A program made the position numbers and the translations under genes. 64,000 nt of DNA. Origin: Synechococcus sp. BO 8801. Its GTDB lineage: Bacteria > Cyanobacteriota > Cyanobacteriia > PCC-6307 > Cyanobiaceae. Below the pieces are notes generated by a model that was given only the letters and a program-made list of their open reading frames with translations, searched no databases and was not told where the DNA came from. This document shows, one piece after another, positions 18,649 through 27,111 of this stretch (its first letter is position 1; each line of letters opens with the position of its first letter). The DNA lies in contig NZ_NQKY01000011.1 of assembly GCF_002252675.1 (NCBI RefSeq), positions 1 through 64,000 of the forward strand, given 5' to 3'.

Positions 18649-20159
18649 AGGGAGGCCTTCAGGGCGGCGCCGATGCGCAGGGCATTGGCGATCACCGTGA
18701 GTCCCACCCCCACCGACGGACAGGAGGGCAGCACGCTGGCATCGGCGATCCAGAGGTTGGCCAGCTCGTGGCTGCGGCCGTCGAGGTTCACCACCGAGGT
18801 GGCCGGATCCGAGCCCATGCGGCAGGTGCCGCAGGCGCCGCCGATCACCGGCAGGGGCGCCTCGCCGCGGGGGTGGGTGGGGGCGGCCTTGGCCACCAGG
18901 GTCAGGGGGTCGGCCTCGACGGCCTTGAGGCAGTCGATCCAGCGGTAGACGAGGCGGTCGTGGGCCTCCCGGTTGTTGGCCGTGTAGTGGACCTGCAGCT
19001 GCTGGCCCCGCAGGGCGACCCGGTTGTGGGGATCGGGCCGCACGGCGCTCATCGCCCACCAGGTGATCGAGCGGGCGGCCAGCTGTTCGAGGCCGAAGTC
19101 CGGCAGCAGGCGGGTCACCAGGGAGAGCACCGGCGGTGACTCGGCGAACAGGGCGTCCTGCAGCACCCCGCCGCCGCTCTGGATCGAACCGAGGGGGAAG
19201 TCGACGTTCTTGTCGCCCCAGTAGAAGTCGGTGATGCCATGGCCCCGGCCGTAGCGGCCCGAGTTGGGGGCGGCCGCCAGCTGCAGGATCGAGGTGAGCT
19301 GGGGCTTCATCAGGTTGCGGCCCACCTGGTCGGAGCCGTTGGCCAGGCCGCGGGCGTGGTGGTCGGTGGCGGAACGCAGCAGGATCTCCGGCGTGCCGAT
19401 GGCCCCGGCGGCCAGCACCACCTGGTGGCTGCGGAACAGCCAGCGCTGGTGGTCGATCTCCACCTCGACGCCGCGCACCTCCTGGCCCGACGGGTTGACG
19501 TGCAGCTGCAGCACCCGGGCGTTCTCCCGCACCGTCACGGTGCTGGAGCCCCGCGCCGGATCCACCCCGAACAGCTCCGCATCGCCGGTGGGATCGACCG
19601 CCGAGTCGGACCAGCTCAGGGGCAGGTCGTAGGGATGGAGCCCCTGGCGCTCCAGGGCGGCCCGCAGTTCCACCAGGAACGGTTCCACCGGCCGCGGCGC
19701 GGCGGGATAGGCGCCCTGCATCGCCGGGGCGGTGGGGTCGGCACCGGCCACGCCGTGGACGCGATAGAGCGCTTCGGCCCGCTCGTACCAGGGGGCCAGG
19801 TCGTCGTAGCGCAGTTCCCAGTCCGGGGACGGACCCTCCTGGAGCGCCACGCCGGTGAACTCCGCTTCCCGCATGCGTTCCAGCACGCCCCCCCAGATCT
19901 TGGTGTTGCCGCCGATGGCATGCACCATCTGGGGGGAGAAGGGATCACCGTCGGTGCCGAACCACTTCTCCTCGGGGTGGTAGCGGGGCTTGCGGAACAG
20001 CCCCACCTCGGCCACGTTCTGATCCGCCTGGGGCATCACGCCCCCCCGCTCCAGCAGCAGCACCGTGTGGCCCCCATCGGCGAGGGCGGCGGCCAGGGTG
20101 CCGCCAGCGGCGCCGCTGCCGATCAGGATCACGTCGTAGTGGGTGTCGTCGATGATCAT
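18645..20159 (-). CDS. GMC-family FAD oxidoreductase (copy 1)
   Basis: 504 aa. FAD site YDVILIGSGAAGGTLAAALADGG, substrate-domain segment TKIWGGVLERMREAEF, second FAD contact QVVLAAGAIGTPEILLRSA, and C-terminal GTCRMGSDPATSVVNLDGRSHELANLWIADASVLPS. It shares DPATSVVNLD, HELANL and ANGSDQVGR-type blocks with the other GMC protein, so the two are paralogues. It lacks the Cys-rich CxxCNCC segment of the other. It follows ctaE by only three bases and overlaps the glycosidase start, placing sugar-type oxidoreductases directly in the terminal oxidase operon. Confidence 0.93.
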   Translation of the reverse strand: MIIDDTHYDVILIGSGAAGGTLAAALADGGHTVLLLERGGVMPQADQNVAEVGLFRKPRYHPEEKWFGTDGDPFSPQMVHAIGGNTKIWGGVLERMREAEFTGVALQEGPSPDWELRYDDLAPWYERAEALYRVHGVAGADPTAPAMQGAYPAAPRPVEPFLVELRAALERQGLHPYDLPLSWSDSAVDPTGDAELFGVDPARGSSTVTVRENARVLQLHVNPSGQEVRGVEVEIDHQRWLFRSHQVVLAAGAIGTPEILLRSATDHHARGLANGSDQVGRNLMKPQLTSILQLAAAPNSGRYGRGHGITDFYWGDKNVDFPLGSIQSGGGVLQDALFAESPPVLSLVTRLLPDFGLEQLAARSITWWAMSAVRPDPHNRVALRGQQLQVHYTANNREAHDRLVYRWIDCLKAVEADPLTLVAKAAPTHPRGEAPLPVIGGACGTCRMGSDPATSVVNLDGRSHELANLWIADASVLPSCPSVGVGLTVIANALRIGAALKASL

Positions 20160-20162
20160 GGT

Positions 20163-20771
20163 TCAGGCTCTCCAGACGTAGAGCAGCACGAACAGGATGA
20201 TCCAGATCACATCCACGAAGTGCCAGAACAGGGACGTGGCGATGACGCCTTCTTCACCCCGGTCGTAGTTGCCGGGGATGAAGGATTTAGCCAGCATCAG
20301 GCCCATCAGCAGGATGCCGGTGAGCACATGCAGGCCATGGAAGCCGGTGAGCAGATAGAAGGTGCCGCCGAAGGTGCCGGAGGTGAAGCCGAAGCTGAGG
20401 CCGCGCCACTCCACCGCCTGGCCGTAGAGGAAATAGGTCCCCATGGCCATGGTCAGCAGCCAGAAGCCCCGGAAAAGCCAGATCTTCCCCTTGCCCTTGA
20501 AATGCTCGGCCACCACCATCGTGAAGGAGCTGGAGACCAGCACCACCGTGTTGATCAGCGGCAGGCGCCATTCGAGGCCGTCCACGCCGGCGGGCAGCCA
20601 GTCGAGGGCGGAGAGCCGCAGCAGGGCGTAACCGCTGAAGAACGCCAGGAAGATGACGCTTTCGGAGCACAGGAAGATGATGAAGCCGGTGAGGTTGTGG
20701 TTGGCGTGCTGGCCTGCGCCGTGGCCGTGGGTCGCGGCCGCGTCGCCGGGGGTGGCGGGGGTGCTGCTCAT
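20163..20771 (-). CDS. ctaE: Heme-copper oxidase subunit III
   Basis: 202 aa, five TM helices, the short cyanobacterial/bo3-like form of subunit III. NLTGFIIFLCSESVIFLAFFSGYA carries the conserved acidic Glu of TM1, then ERGLSFGFTSGTFGGTFYLLTGFHGLHVLTG and the terminal WHFVDVIWIILFVLLYV helix typical of the family. The start overlaps the ctaD stop by one base. Acts in the oxidase complex to stabilise subunit I and its proton uptake. Confidence 0.96.
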   Translation of the reverse strand: MSSTPATPGDAAATHGHGAGQHANHNLTGFIIFLCSESVIFLAFFSGYALLRLSALDWLPAGVDGLEWRLPLINTVVLVSSSFTMVVAEHFKGKGKIWLFRGFWLLTMAMGTYFLYGQAVEWRGLSFGFTSGTFGGTFYLLTGFHGLHVLTGILLMGLMLAKSFIPGNYDRGEEGVIATSLFWHFVDVIWIILFVLLYVWRA

Positions 20772-22438
20772 CAGTTGGCCTCCTGAAGGGTGAGGGCGCG
20801 TTCGATCTCGGCCTGGTGCTCCACCAGCGGCTCCCCGGTGCCGTAGCCGTAGGGGCGGCTGATCACGGTGGGAACGTGCTCACCGAAGTTGTCCTCCGCC
20901 GGGGGTGACGGCAGCAGCCACTCCAGGCCGATGGCGTTCCAGGGGTTGTGCGGCGCCCTTGGCCCCCGGGCCCAGGAGCTGATCATGTTGAGCAGGAAGG
21001 GGATGATCGAGACCCCCAGCAGGAAGGCCCCCAGGCTGGCCAGCACGTTCCAGAAGGCGAACTCCGGGTCGTAGGAGGAGACCCGCCGGGGCATGCCCAT
21101 CAGGCCGAGGGGGTGCATGGGCAGGAAGTTGAGGTTGGCGCCGATGAAGGTGAGCACGAAGTGCAGCTTGCCGAGGCCCTCGTAGGGCATGCGGCCGGTG
21201 AACTTGGGGAACCAGTGGTAGATGGCGGCGAACACGCCCATGACGGCGGCGCCATAGATCACGTAGTGGAAGTGACCCACCACGAAGTAGGTGTTGCTGA
21301 CGTGAATGTCGATCGGCACGGTGGCCAGCATGATGCCGGTGATGCCGGCGAAGACGAAGTTGAACAGGCCACCCAGGCAGAACAGCATCGGGGTGGTGAG
21401 CCGGATCTTGCCCCGCCATAGGGTGCCCAGCCAGGCGAACACCTTCACACCGGTGGGCACGGCGATCAGCATCGTGGTGACCATGAACAGGTTGCGCATC
21501 CACTGGGTGACGCCACTGGGGAACATGTGGTGCACCCAGACGATCAGCCCCAGGCCGACGATGATGAAGGAGGCCAGGCAAACATAGACGTAGCCGAACA
21601 GGGGCTTGCGGGAATAGACGGGAAACAGCTCCGAGAAGATGCCGAACACCGGCAGGATGATCACATACACCGCCGGGTGCGAATAGAACCAGAAGAAGTG
21701 CTGATACAGCACCGGATCGCCGCCCCCTTCCGGCCGGTAGAACGAGGTGCCGACGCTGAGATCCAGCAGCAGCATCACGGCGCCGCCGGTGAGGGCGGGC
21801 AGGCCGATCAGCTGCAGGGTCTGGGCCGCCAGGGCCGTCCAGCAGAACACGGGCATGCGGAAGAAACCCATCCCCGGCGCCCGCATGCGCAGGATCGTGG
21901 TGACGAAGTTCACCGCGCCCATGATCGAGGAGATGCCGGAGAGGGCCACCGCCAGCACCCAGAGGAACTCGCCGTTGATCAGGTGGCCGAGGGGGTTCTG
22001 GAGACTCACCGGCGGATAGGACCACCAGCCGGAGGTGGCCGGGCCGCTGGGCACGAAGAAGCTGGCGATCAGCAGGATGCCGAACACCGGCACCAGCCAG
22101 AAGGCGGCGGTGTTGAGCCGGGGGAAGGCCATGTCGGGGGCACCGATCATGGTAGGGATCAACAGGTTGTTGAGCCCGTTGAGCACTGGAAAGATGAACA
22201 GGAACAGCATGATCGTTCCGTGCATCGTGTAGAGACCGTTGTACACGGTGCGATCCACCAGATCGGCCTCCGGTGTGATCAGTTCGCCCCGCATGATCAT
22301 GGCCAGCAGGCCACCCACCAGGAAGAAGAAGAAGGCCACCACGATGTACTGGATGCCGATCACCTTGGCATCGGTGCTGAAGCCGAAGTAACGCCGCCAG
22401 GAGGCGGGCGGTTCGGGGGAGAGGGCGGTGCTGGTCAT
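20771..22438 (-). CDS. ctaD: Heme-copper oxidase subunit I (ARTO type, A2-like)
   Basis: 555 aa, 12 TM. Metal ligands are present: low-spin heme His in TMHGTIM, CuB His in YSHPAVY and VHHMFPSG, high-spin and low-spin heme His in VGHFHYV. The D-channel glutamate of the common HPEVY motif is replaced: here YSHPAVY, the Tyr-Ser substitution described for A2-type oxidases. With the CuA-less subunit II next to it, this is best read as the cyanobacterial alternative respiratory terminal oxidase (CtaDII) rather than the cytochrome c oxidase. Four bases separate it from ctaC. Confidence 0.96.
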   Translation of the reverse strand: MTSTALSPEPPASWRRYFGFSTDAKVIGIQYIVVAFFFFLVGGLLAMIMRGELITPEADLVDRTVYNGLYTMHGTIMLFLFIFPVLNGLNNLLIPTMIGAPDMAFPRLNTAAFWLVPVFGILLIASFFVPSGPATSGWWSYPPVSLQNPLGHLINGEFLWVLAVALSGISSIMGAVNFVTTILRMRAPGMGFFRMPVFCWTALAAQTLQLIGLPALTGGAVMLLLDLSVGTSFYRPEGGGDPVLYQHFFWFYSHPAVYVIILPVFGIFSELFPVYSRKPLFGYVYVCLASFIIVGLGLIVWVHHMFPSGVTQWMRNLFMVTTMLIAVPTGVKVFAWLGTLWRGKIRLTTPMLFCLGGLFNFVFAGITGIMLATVPIDIHVSNTYFVVGHFHYVIYGAAVMGVFAAIYHWFPKFTGRMPYEGLGKLHFVLTFIGANLNFLPMHPLGLMGMPRRVSSYDPEFAFWNVLASLGAFLLGVSIIPFLLNMISSWARGPRAPHNPWNAIGLEWLLPSPPAEDNFGEHVPTVISRPYGYGTGEPLVEHQAEIERALTLQEAN

Positions 22439-22442
22439 GGCC

Positions 22443-23381
22443 TCAGGCGTCGTGGGGAAGGGAGCTGGAACCGGGAGCGTTCACCTGGGGCGGGGGGGCC
22501 GGCACCACCGTGGGCCAGCCGCCGCGGGGATTGGTCTGACGGTCGGCGTACTCGTCGGCCGCGACGCTGAGGCCGCGCTGCAGGGGGGCGGCGGCGGCCT
22601 GCTTCAGCCAGGTGGCATGGTCTTCGGCGGTCTCGACCACCACATCGGCCTGGTTGGCGGCGAACCAGGTGCCGCTGAACTGGGAATCGCGCAGGCGGTA
22701 GCGCCCGATGCGGGTGGGGGTGAGGCTGAAGTCGATCGCCCGGCCCGGGATCACATCCTGTTTGAGCCGGAAGGCCGGGATGAAGAAGCCGTGCAGCACA
22801 TCCTCGGAGACCAGGCGGAAGGTGACTGGCCGATCCAGCTCAAGGTGCAGCTCGGTGCTGGAGACCTGCTCGCCGGGGTAGCGGAACTCCCAGGACCACT
22901 GCCGGGCGATCACCTCCACCTGCTCCGCCGGCAGCCGGTCGCCGGGGTACCCCCCCTGCTGCTCCTGGGGACTGCGCAGGTGGATGTGCTCCATCGGCCC
23001 GAGCACGCCGAGCTCGGTGTTCACCTGGATGGCGTACCAGGCGATGGCCATCACCAGCACCAGGGGGATGGCGGTCCAGATCACCTCGAGACGGGTGTTG
23101 CCCTCGATCGGCTCGGCGTCGCTTTCGTCGTACTTCTCGGCGCGGTGCACGAGCATCACCCAGGCCATCACCGAGATCACCCCCAGGAACACGAAGGTGC
23201 CGACCCCGGTTTCGAAGCTGAACAGCCCATCCACCAGCGGGGCGGCATTGGAGGCCTGCACCGGCAACCAGCGGAGGGAGGCGCCGGCTACCCAGTAGCT
23301 GATCAGGGCCAGCAGGCCGATCCAGACGGCCAGGGCCGCCAGGGCGATGGGGCCGGGGCCGCGTGGGGTGGAGGAGGTCAT
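22443..23381 (-). CDS. ctaC: Oxidase subunit II lacking the CuA site (CtaCII-like)
   Basis: 312 aa. Three hydrophobic segments (about 10-32, 59-79, 99-119) and a cupredoxin domain with VEVIARQWSWEFRYPG and VLHGFFIPAFRLKQDVIPG. In the CuA loop the cytochrome c oxidase ligands Cys, Cys (+4), His (+8), Met (+11) are replaced by D232, S236, F240, N243, at exactly the canonical spacing; only the upstream His (H197) remains. CuA therefore cannot form, as in cyanobacterial ARTO (CtaCII) and quinol oxidases, and electrons are expected from quinol or another direct donor. The start is the ATG giving MTSSTPRGPGPIALAALAV. Confidence 0.95.
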   Translation of the reverse strand: MTSSTPRGPGPIALAALAVWIGLLALISYWVAGASLRWLPVQASNAAPLVDGLFSFETGVGTFVFLGVISVMAWVMLVHRAEKYDESDAEPIEGNTRLEVIWTAIPLVLVMAIAWYAIQVNTELGVLGPMEHIHLRSPQEQQGGYPGDRLPAEQVEVIARQWSWEFRYPGEQVSSTELHLELDRPVTFRLVSEDVLHGFFIPAFRLKQDVIPGRAIDFSLTPTRIGRYRLRDSQFSGTWFAANQADVVVETAEDHATWLKQAAAAPLQRGLSVAADEYADRQTNPRGGWPTVVPAPPPQVNAPGSSSLPHDA

Positions 23382-23393
23382 GGGGAGGGGGCC

Positions 23394-24017
23394 CTAGGGA
23401 AGGGCGTCGCGGAGATCGGCTCCGCTGGCCAGGAGCTGGTCGGCGGTGATGTGGACGCCGAATTCGGCCGCCAGTTCGGCCCCGAGGGTGCCGTGCAGGC
23501 CGATCACCAGGAACAGGGCCAGGCCCACCAGCAGGTAGAGCCACTGCACCTGGCGCCCCATGTCCCGGCGCCAGAGGAAGCGCTGGTAGCCGCGCCAGAC
23601 GGTCATGGCGATGATCGCCAGCAGGATCGCCACCCCGCCGACGCCATGCCAGAGCATGGTTTCCATGCTCTGCAGGCCGATGCTGCTGGTGACGCCGGGA
23701 ATCGGCACCGCCAGCAGCATCTCGAAGAAGCCCGTCGCCACGGTGAAGAAACTGACGATGGCGCAGGCGAGCAGGTTGTACCAGCCCACGTCGTGGAAGC
23801 CGGCCCGGGTGATCGGCAGGGCCAGGAAGCGGAACACCCGCTTCTCGATCGGATAGAGGGCGCCGACGACGTCGAAGGCGATGGCGATCACGAACAGGCC
23901 GATCGTGAAGTGGACCAGATTCGGGTGGATCGGCAGGCTGTAGGGCAGGTCGTTGGGCCCCAGCCAGTCGCCCAGCTGCTGGATCGGGGCCTCGGCCGGG
24001 AGCATGGAGAGGGCCAT
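23394..24017 (-). CDS. DUF2231 membrane protein (second of a pair)
   Basis: 207 aa with four TM helices. LPIHPNLVHFTIGLFVIAIAFDVVG contains the HP-x2-VHF motif of DUF2231; another His follows in MLWHGVGG and one in GLHGTLG, so heme or metal ligation is conceivable but unproven. Twelve bases before ctaC and overlapping the preceding DUF2231 gene by one base. Position at the head of an oxidase operon suggests a membrane redox or assembly role (inference). Confidence 0.85.
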   Translation of the reverse strand: MALSMLPAEAPIQQLGDWLGPNDLPYSLPIHPNLVHFTIGLFVIAIAFDVVGALYPIEKRVFRFLALPITRAGFHDVGWYNLLACAIVSFFTVATGFFEMLLAVPIPGVTSSIGLQSMETMLWHGVGGVAILLAIIAMTVWRGYQRFLWRRDMGRQVQWLYLLVGLALFLVIGLHGTLGAELAAEFGVHITADQLLASGADLRDALP

Positions 24018-24520
24018 CAGATCAACCCGGCCCGTCCGGCGGCCACCACCGGCACCGTGTGCAGGCCATATACCCAGATCAGCTGGTTGCCCAGGGTGAC
24101 CTGCACCACCACCAGCGCGGCCAGCACCCCGCCGGCGGCCAGGAAGGGCAGCGGCAGGGTCTCGGGGTCCCGGTTGCGCAACACGTAGCGCCAGCCGGTG
24201 AGCACCGAGAGGATGCCGGCCAGGGACCAGCCCAGGGTGCTGTGCAGGTTGAGGATTGCCCGGGAGGCGCCGTACGGATCAGCGAGGCCCGCCTCCACCT
24301 GGCCGAAGATGATCGCCACGAAGATGGCCCCGGTGGCGAACAGCAGATTCCAGAAGCTGACTTCAAACAGATTCGGCCGCCGCAGCACGACACCGATCAG
24401 ATCGAAGACCACGCTGATCACCGCCATGGCGATGACGAAGTGGACCACGATCGGATGGAGGGTGTCCATCCAGGGCAGGTTGTGGTCATTGAGGGCTGGC
24501 AGCAGTTGCTGCATGGGCAC
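24017..24520 (-). CDS. DUF2231 membrane protein (first of a pair)
   Basis: 167 aa, four TM helices, with LHPIVVHFVIAMAVISVVFDLIG matching the paralogue downstream, LNLHSTLGWSLAG and WVYGLHTVPV supplying further in-membrane histidines. First gene of the oxidase operon; the 190-base divergent spacer to the type II NADH dehydrogenase must hold its promoter. Function not known; conserved His placement in both copies is the most informative feature. Confidence 0.85.
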   Translation of the reverse strand: MPMQQLLPALNDHNLPWMDTLHPIVVHFVIAMAVISVVFDLIGVVLRRPNLFEVSFWNLLFATGAIFVAIIFGQVEAGLADPYGASRAILNLHSTLGWSLAGILSVLTGWRYVLRNRDPETLPLPFLAAGGVLAALVVVQVTLGNQLIWVYGLHTVPVVAAGRAGLI

Positions 24521-24710
24521 CGGCCACGCTGTGCCCCTTCACCATGGCCGGACCCCGAGAGCTGTCCTGGCTCTGTGATCTTTTGCTACAGCCCTGTGGC
24601 GATACCCCCACCTGGCGCCGAAGACCCGCGCCAGGGAGGCTTCCCGGTGGGGCCGTGCCCGCCGGGCGAGGGATTGCCCCTACCTTTCAGACATCCCGCG
24701 GACCGCATCG
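24521..24710. promoter_or_regulatory. Divergent promoter region, ARTO operon / NDH-2
   Basis: 190-base intergenic region between two divergent respiratory transcription units. It must contain both promoters. I see no confident -35/-10 boxes or operator palindrome, apart from a locally A/T-richer stretch around 24576-24590 (TGTGATCTTTTGCTACA). Confidence 0.45.
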
Positions 24711-26114
24711 ATGGCGAAGGAACGCTTCTTCCTCGAGCTGGAGCCGAGCGAAGCCGTGATGAAGAGTTGGCCCCATGTGGTGATCGTGGGCGGCGGTTTC
24801 GCCGGCCTCAAGGCGGCCCACCGGCTGGCCGGCCAGCCGGTGCGGGTGACCCTGGTGGACAAGCGAAATTTCAATCTTTTCCAGCCGCTGCTGTATCAGG
24901 TGGCCTCCGGCCTGGTGTCCGAGGGCGATGTGGCGACGCCCCTGCGGCTGCTGCTCGCCAAGGCGGCCAACGTGCAGGTGCTGCTGGGAGAAGTGGTCGA
25001 TCTGGATGCCGCCTCCCGGGAGGTGGTCTTCAACGATCGCCGCCTGCGTTACGACAGCCTGATCCTGGCCACCGGCTCCGGCAGCACCTACTTCGGCCAT
25101 GAGGAGTGGCGGGAACTGGCGCCGCCGATGAAGATCCTCGAGCACGCCGATGAGATCCGGCGGCGGGTGCTGACGGCCCTGGAGGAGGCCGAGCAGACCC
25201 CGGATCCGGAACGCTGCCGCTTTCTGCAGTCGGTGGTGGTGGTCGGCGGCGGCCCCTCCGGCTGCGAACTGGCCGGATCGATCAACGAGCTGATGCGCCA
25301 CGCGGCCCAGCGCGACTTCCGCCAGCTGGACCCCGGGCTCTGCCGCGTCGTGCTCGTCGACCCCGGCGATCGGCTGCTGCGGGCCATGGACCCGTCGCTG
25401 TCCAAAGCGGCCGGCGATTACCTCACGTCCTGCGGTGTCGAGCTGGTGCTGGGAGGGCGGGTCCAGAGCATCGAGGCGGGCCGGCTCACGGTGGCCTTCA
25501 AGGCACCGGCGCCGGGAACGCCCAGCGAGCGGGTGCTGGAGGCGGCCACCATCTGCTGGAGCGCGGGGGTGCGGGCCTCCCATCTCGGCAAGCTGCTGGC
25601 GGAGCGCACCGGTTGCACGGTCGACCGCGGCGGGCGGGTGGTGGTCGAGCCGGACTTCTCGATCGCCGGCCATCCCGAGATCCGGGTGGTGGGCGACCTC
25701 TGCTCCTATTCCCACACGGCCGACGGCAAGCCCCTGCCGGGCATGGCCGGCCCGGCGGTGCAGATGGGGGGCTGGGTCGCCCAGGACCTGCTGGCCCAGC
25801 TGGCGGGTCGGCGCCAGGCCACGTTCCGCTGGTTCGACTTCGGCAGCATGGCCGTGATCGGTCCCCTCTGCGCCGTCGCCGATCTGCGGGGCCTGAAGTT
25901 CACCGGGCCTGTGGGCTGGCTGCTCTGGGGCCTGGCCCACCTCGCCTTCATGCCCGCCAACGAGAACCGCCTCACCCTGCTGACCAAGTGGCTGTGGGTG
26001 ATCGCCACCCAGCAGCGGGCCAGCCTGCTGATCACCGGCCGGCCCGACCAGCACCTGGGGGTGGAGGTGGGGCTGGAACGGGCCGAACGGGCGGAGGATC
26101 CTGCGCCGGCCTGA
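24711..26114 (+). CDS. Type II NAD(P)H dehydrogenase (NDH-2)
   Basis: 467 aa. Two Rossmann sites: FAD at HVVIVGGGFAGLKAAHRLAG and NAD(P)H at SVVVVGGGPSGCELAGSI; KRNFNLFQPLLYQVASG and DLCSYSHTADGKPLPGMAGPAVQMGGWVA are diagnostic NDH-2 blocks. The C-terminal hydrophobic/amphipathic part (FTGPVGWLLWGLAHLAFMP) anchors the enzyme to the membrane. Transfers electrons from NADH to quinone without proton pumping. Divergent from the ARTO operon, so both ends of a short respiratory chain are side by side. The start is ATG with MAKERFFLELEPSEAV. Confidence 0.94.
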   Translation: MAKERFFLELEPSEAVMKSWPHVVIVGGGFAGLKAAHRLAGQPVRVTLVDKRNFNLFQPLLYQVASGLVSEGDVATPLRLLLAKAANVQVLLGEVVDLDAASREVVFNDRRLRYDSLILATGSGSTYFGHEEWRELAPPMKILEHADEIRRRVLTALEEAEQTPDPERCRFLQSVVVVGGGPSGCELAGSINELMRHAAQRDFRQLDPGLCRVVLVDPGDRLLRAMDPSLSKAAGDYLTSCGVELVLGGRVQSIEAGRLTVAFKAPAPGTPSERVLEAATICWSAGVRASHLGKLLAERTGCTVDRGGRVVVEPDFSIAGHPEIRVVGDLCSYSHTADGKPLPGMAGPAVQMGGWVAQDLLAQLAGRRQATFRWFDFGSMAVIGPLCAVADLRGLKFTGPVGWLLWGLAHLAFMPANENRLTLLTKWLWVIATQQRASLLITGRPDQHLGVEVGLERAERAEDPAPA

Positions 26115-26125
26115 AGGGGGGCGCC

Positions 26126-26932
26126 TCAGAGGCCGGGGCTGCTGTGCATCAGGCCCCCATCGGCGAAGATCGTGGTGGCGGTGATGTAGCTGGCGGCGTC
26201 GCTGGCCAGGAAGCCCACCACCTTGGCGATCTCCTCCGGCTGGGCCATGCGGCCCATCGGGATGGCGGCGTTGAGCTTGGCCAGCAGCTCGGGATTGTTC
26301 ATGGTGGAGTCGTTGATCGGCGTGGCCACGGCTCCCGGGCCCACATTGACGATGGTGATGCCGTGGGGCGCCAGCTCCAGGGCCGCGGTGCGGGTGAGCA
26401 TGCGCACGCCGCCCTTGGCACAGCAGTAGGGGGTGTTGTCGGGCATCGGCCAGTCCTCGTGCACCGAGGAGATGTTGATGATGCGGCCGCCGCCGCCCTG
26501 GGCGATCATCTGCTTGGCGGCGAACTGGGTGGCGAAGAAGACGCCCCGCAGGTTGACATCCAGAACCTTGTCGAAGTTGTCCGGGGTGGTGGTGAGGATC
26601 GAGGTGCGGGTTTCGATGCCGGCATTGTTGATCATCACATCGAGCCGACCGTATTTCTCCACGGTGGTGTCCACCAGGCGCTGCAGGTCATCGAGCTTGC
26701 CCACATCGGCCTGAACCCCGAAGCTGCTACCGCCATAGGCGCCGATTTCACGCTCGAGCTCTTCGGTGGCTTCGGGATGGGAGCGGTAATCGATCACCAC
26801 CTTGGCGCCGAGTTCGGCCAGATACTCCACGATCGATTTGCCGATGCCGCTGTTGCCACCGGTGACGATGGCGACCTTGCCCTGCAGCAGGGTGGAGAGG
26901 GCCTTGCCGGCCAGGGGGTTGGAGCTCGTCAT
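26126..26932 (-). CDS. SDR-family oxidoreductase, glucose 1-dehydrogenase-like
   Basis: 268-aa classical short-chain dehydrogenase. Cofactor loop TGGNSGIGKS near residues 24-33, NNAGIETRT (NNAG), catalytic Ser in NISSVHEDW, YCCAKGG (YxxxK) and the C-terminal GPGAVATPINDSTM. The combination with IDYRSHPEATEEL after beta-2 suggests NADP preference and is typical of proteins annotated as glucose 1-dehydrogenase. Substrate not proven. It converges on the NDH-2 gene with an 11-base gap. Nearness to the glycosidase/GMC genes makes a sugar substrate plausible. Confidence 0.88.
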   Translation of the reverse strand: MTSSNPLAGKALSTLLQGKVAIVTGGNSGIGKSIVEYLAELGAKVVIDYRSHPEATEELEREIGAYGGSSFGVQADVGKLDDLQRLVDTTVEKYGRLDVMINNAGIETRTSILTTTPDNFDKVLDVNLRGVFFATQFAAKQMIAQGGGGRIINISSVHEDWPMPDNTPYCCAKGGVRMLTRTAALELAPHGITIVNVGPGAVATPINDSTMNNPELLAKLNAAIPMGRMAQPEEIAKVVGFLASDAASYITATTIFADGGLMHSSPGL

Positions 26933-27111
26933 CGGGTGGGGCCGGGAAAGGAATGGGGAGGGATCTCCACGCTTTCATCCTAGGGACGGCCACCGAAACG
27001 GCCCAGTGAATTGTTGCTGTCAGCATCGGCAACTCAGCGCCGGGATGCGGTGACCGTGGCGCCACTCCTGATGGCCCCTAGTCTGTGGCGAAAGCGAGTG
27101 GAACCAGCCCG

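Noticed and set aside
22443..23381. Missing CuA ligands as a sequencing error
   Set aside because: Four separate ligand positions are substituted, the reading frame and spacing are intact and subunit I shows matching ARTO-type features.
24521..24710. tRNA or riboswitch in the divergent respiratory spacer
   Set aside because: No cloverleaf, T-loop consensus or known riboswitch core could be found by eye.
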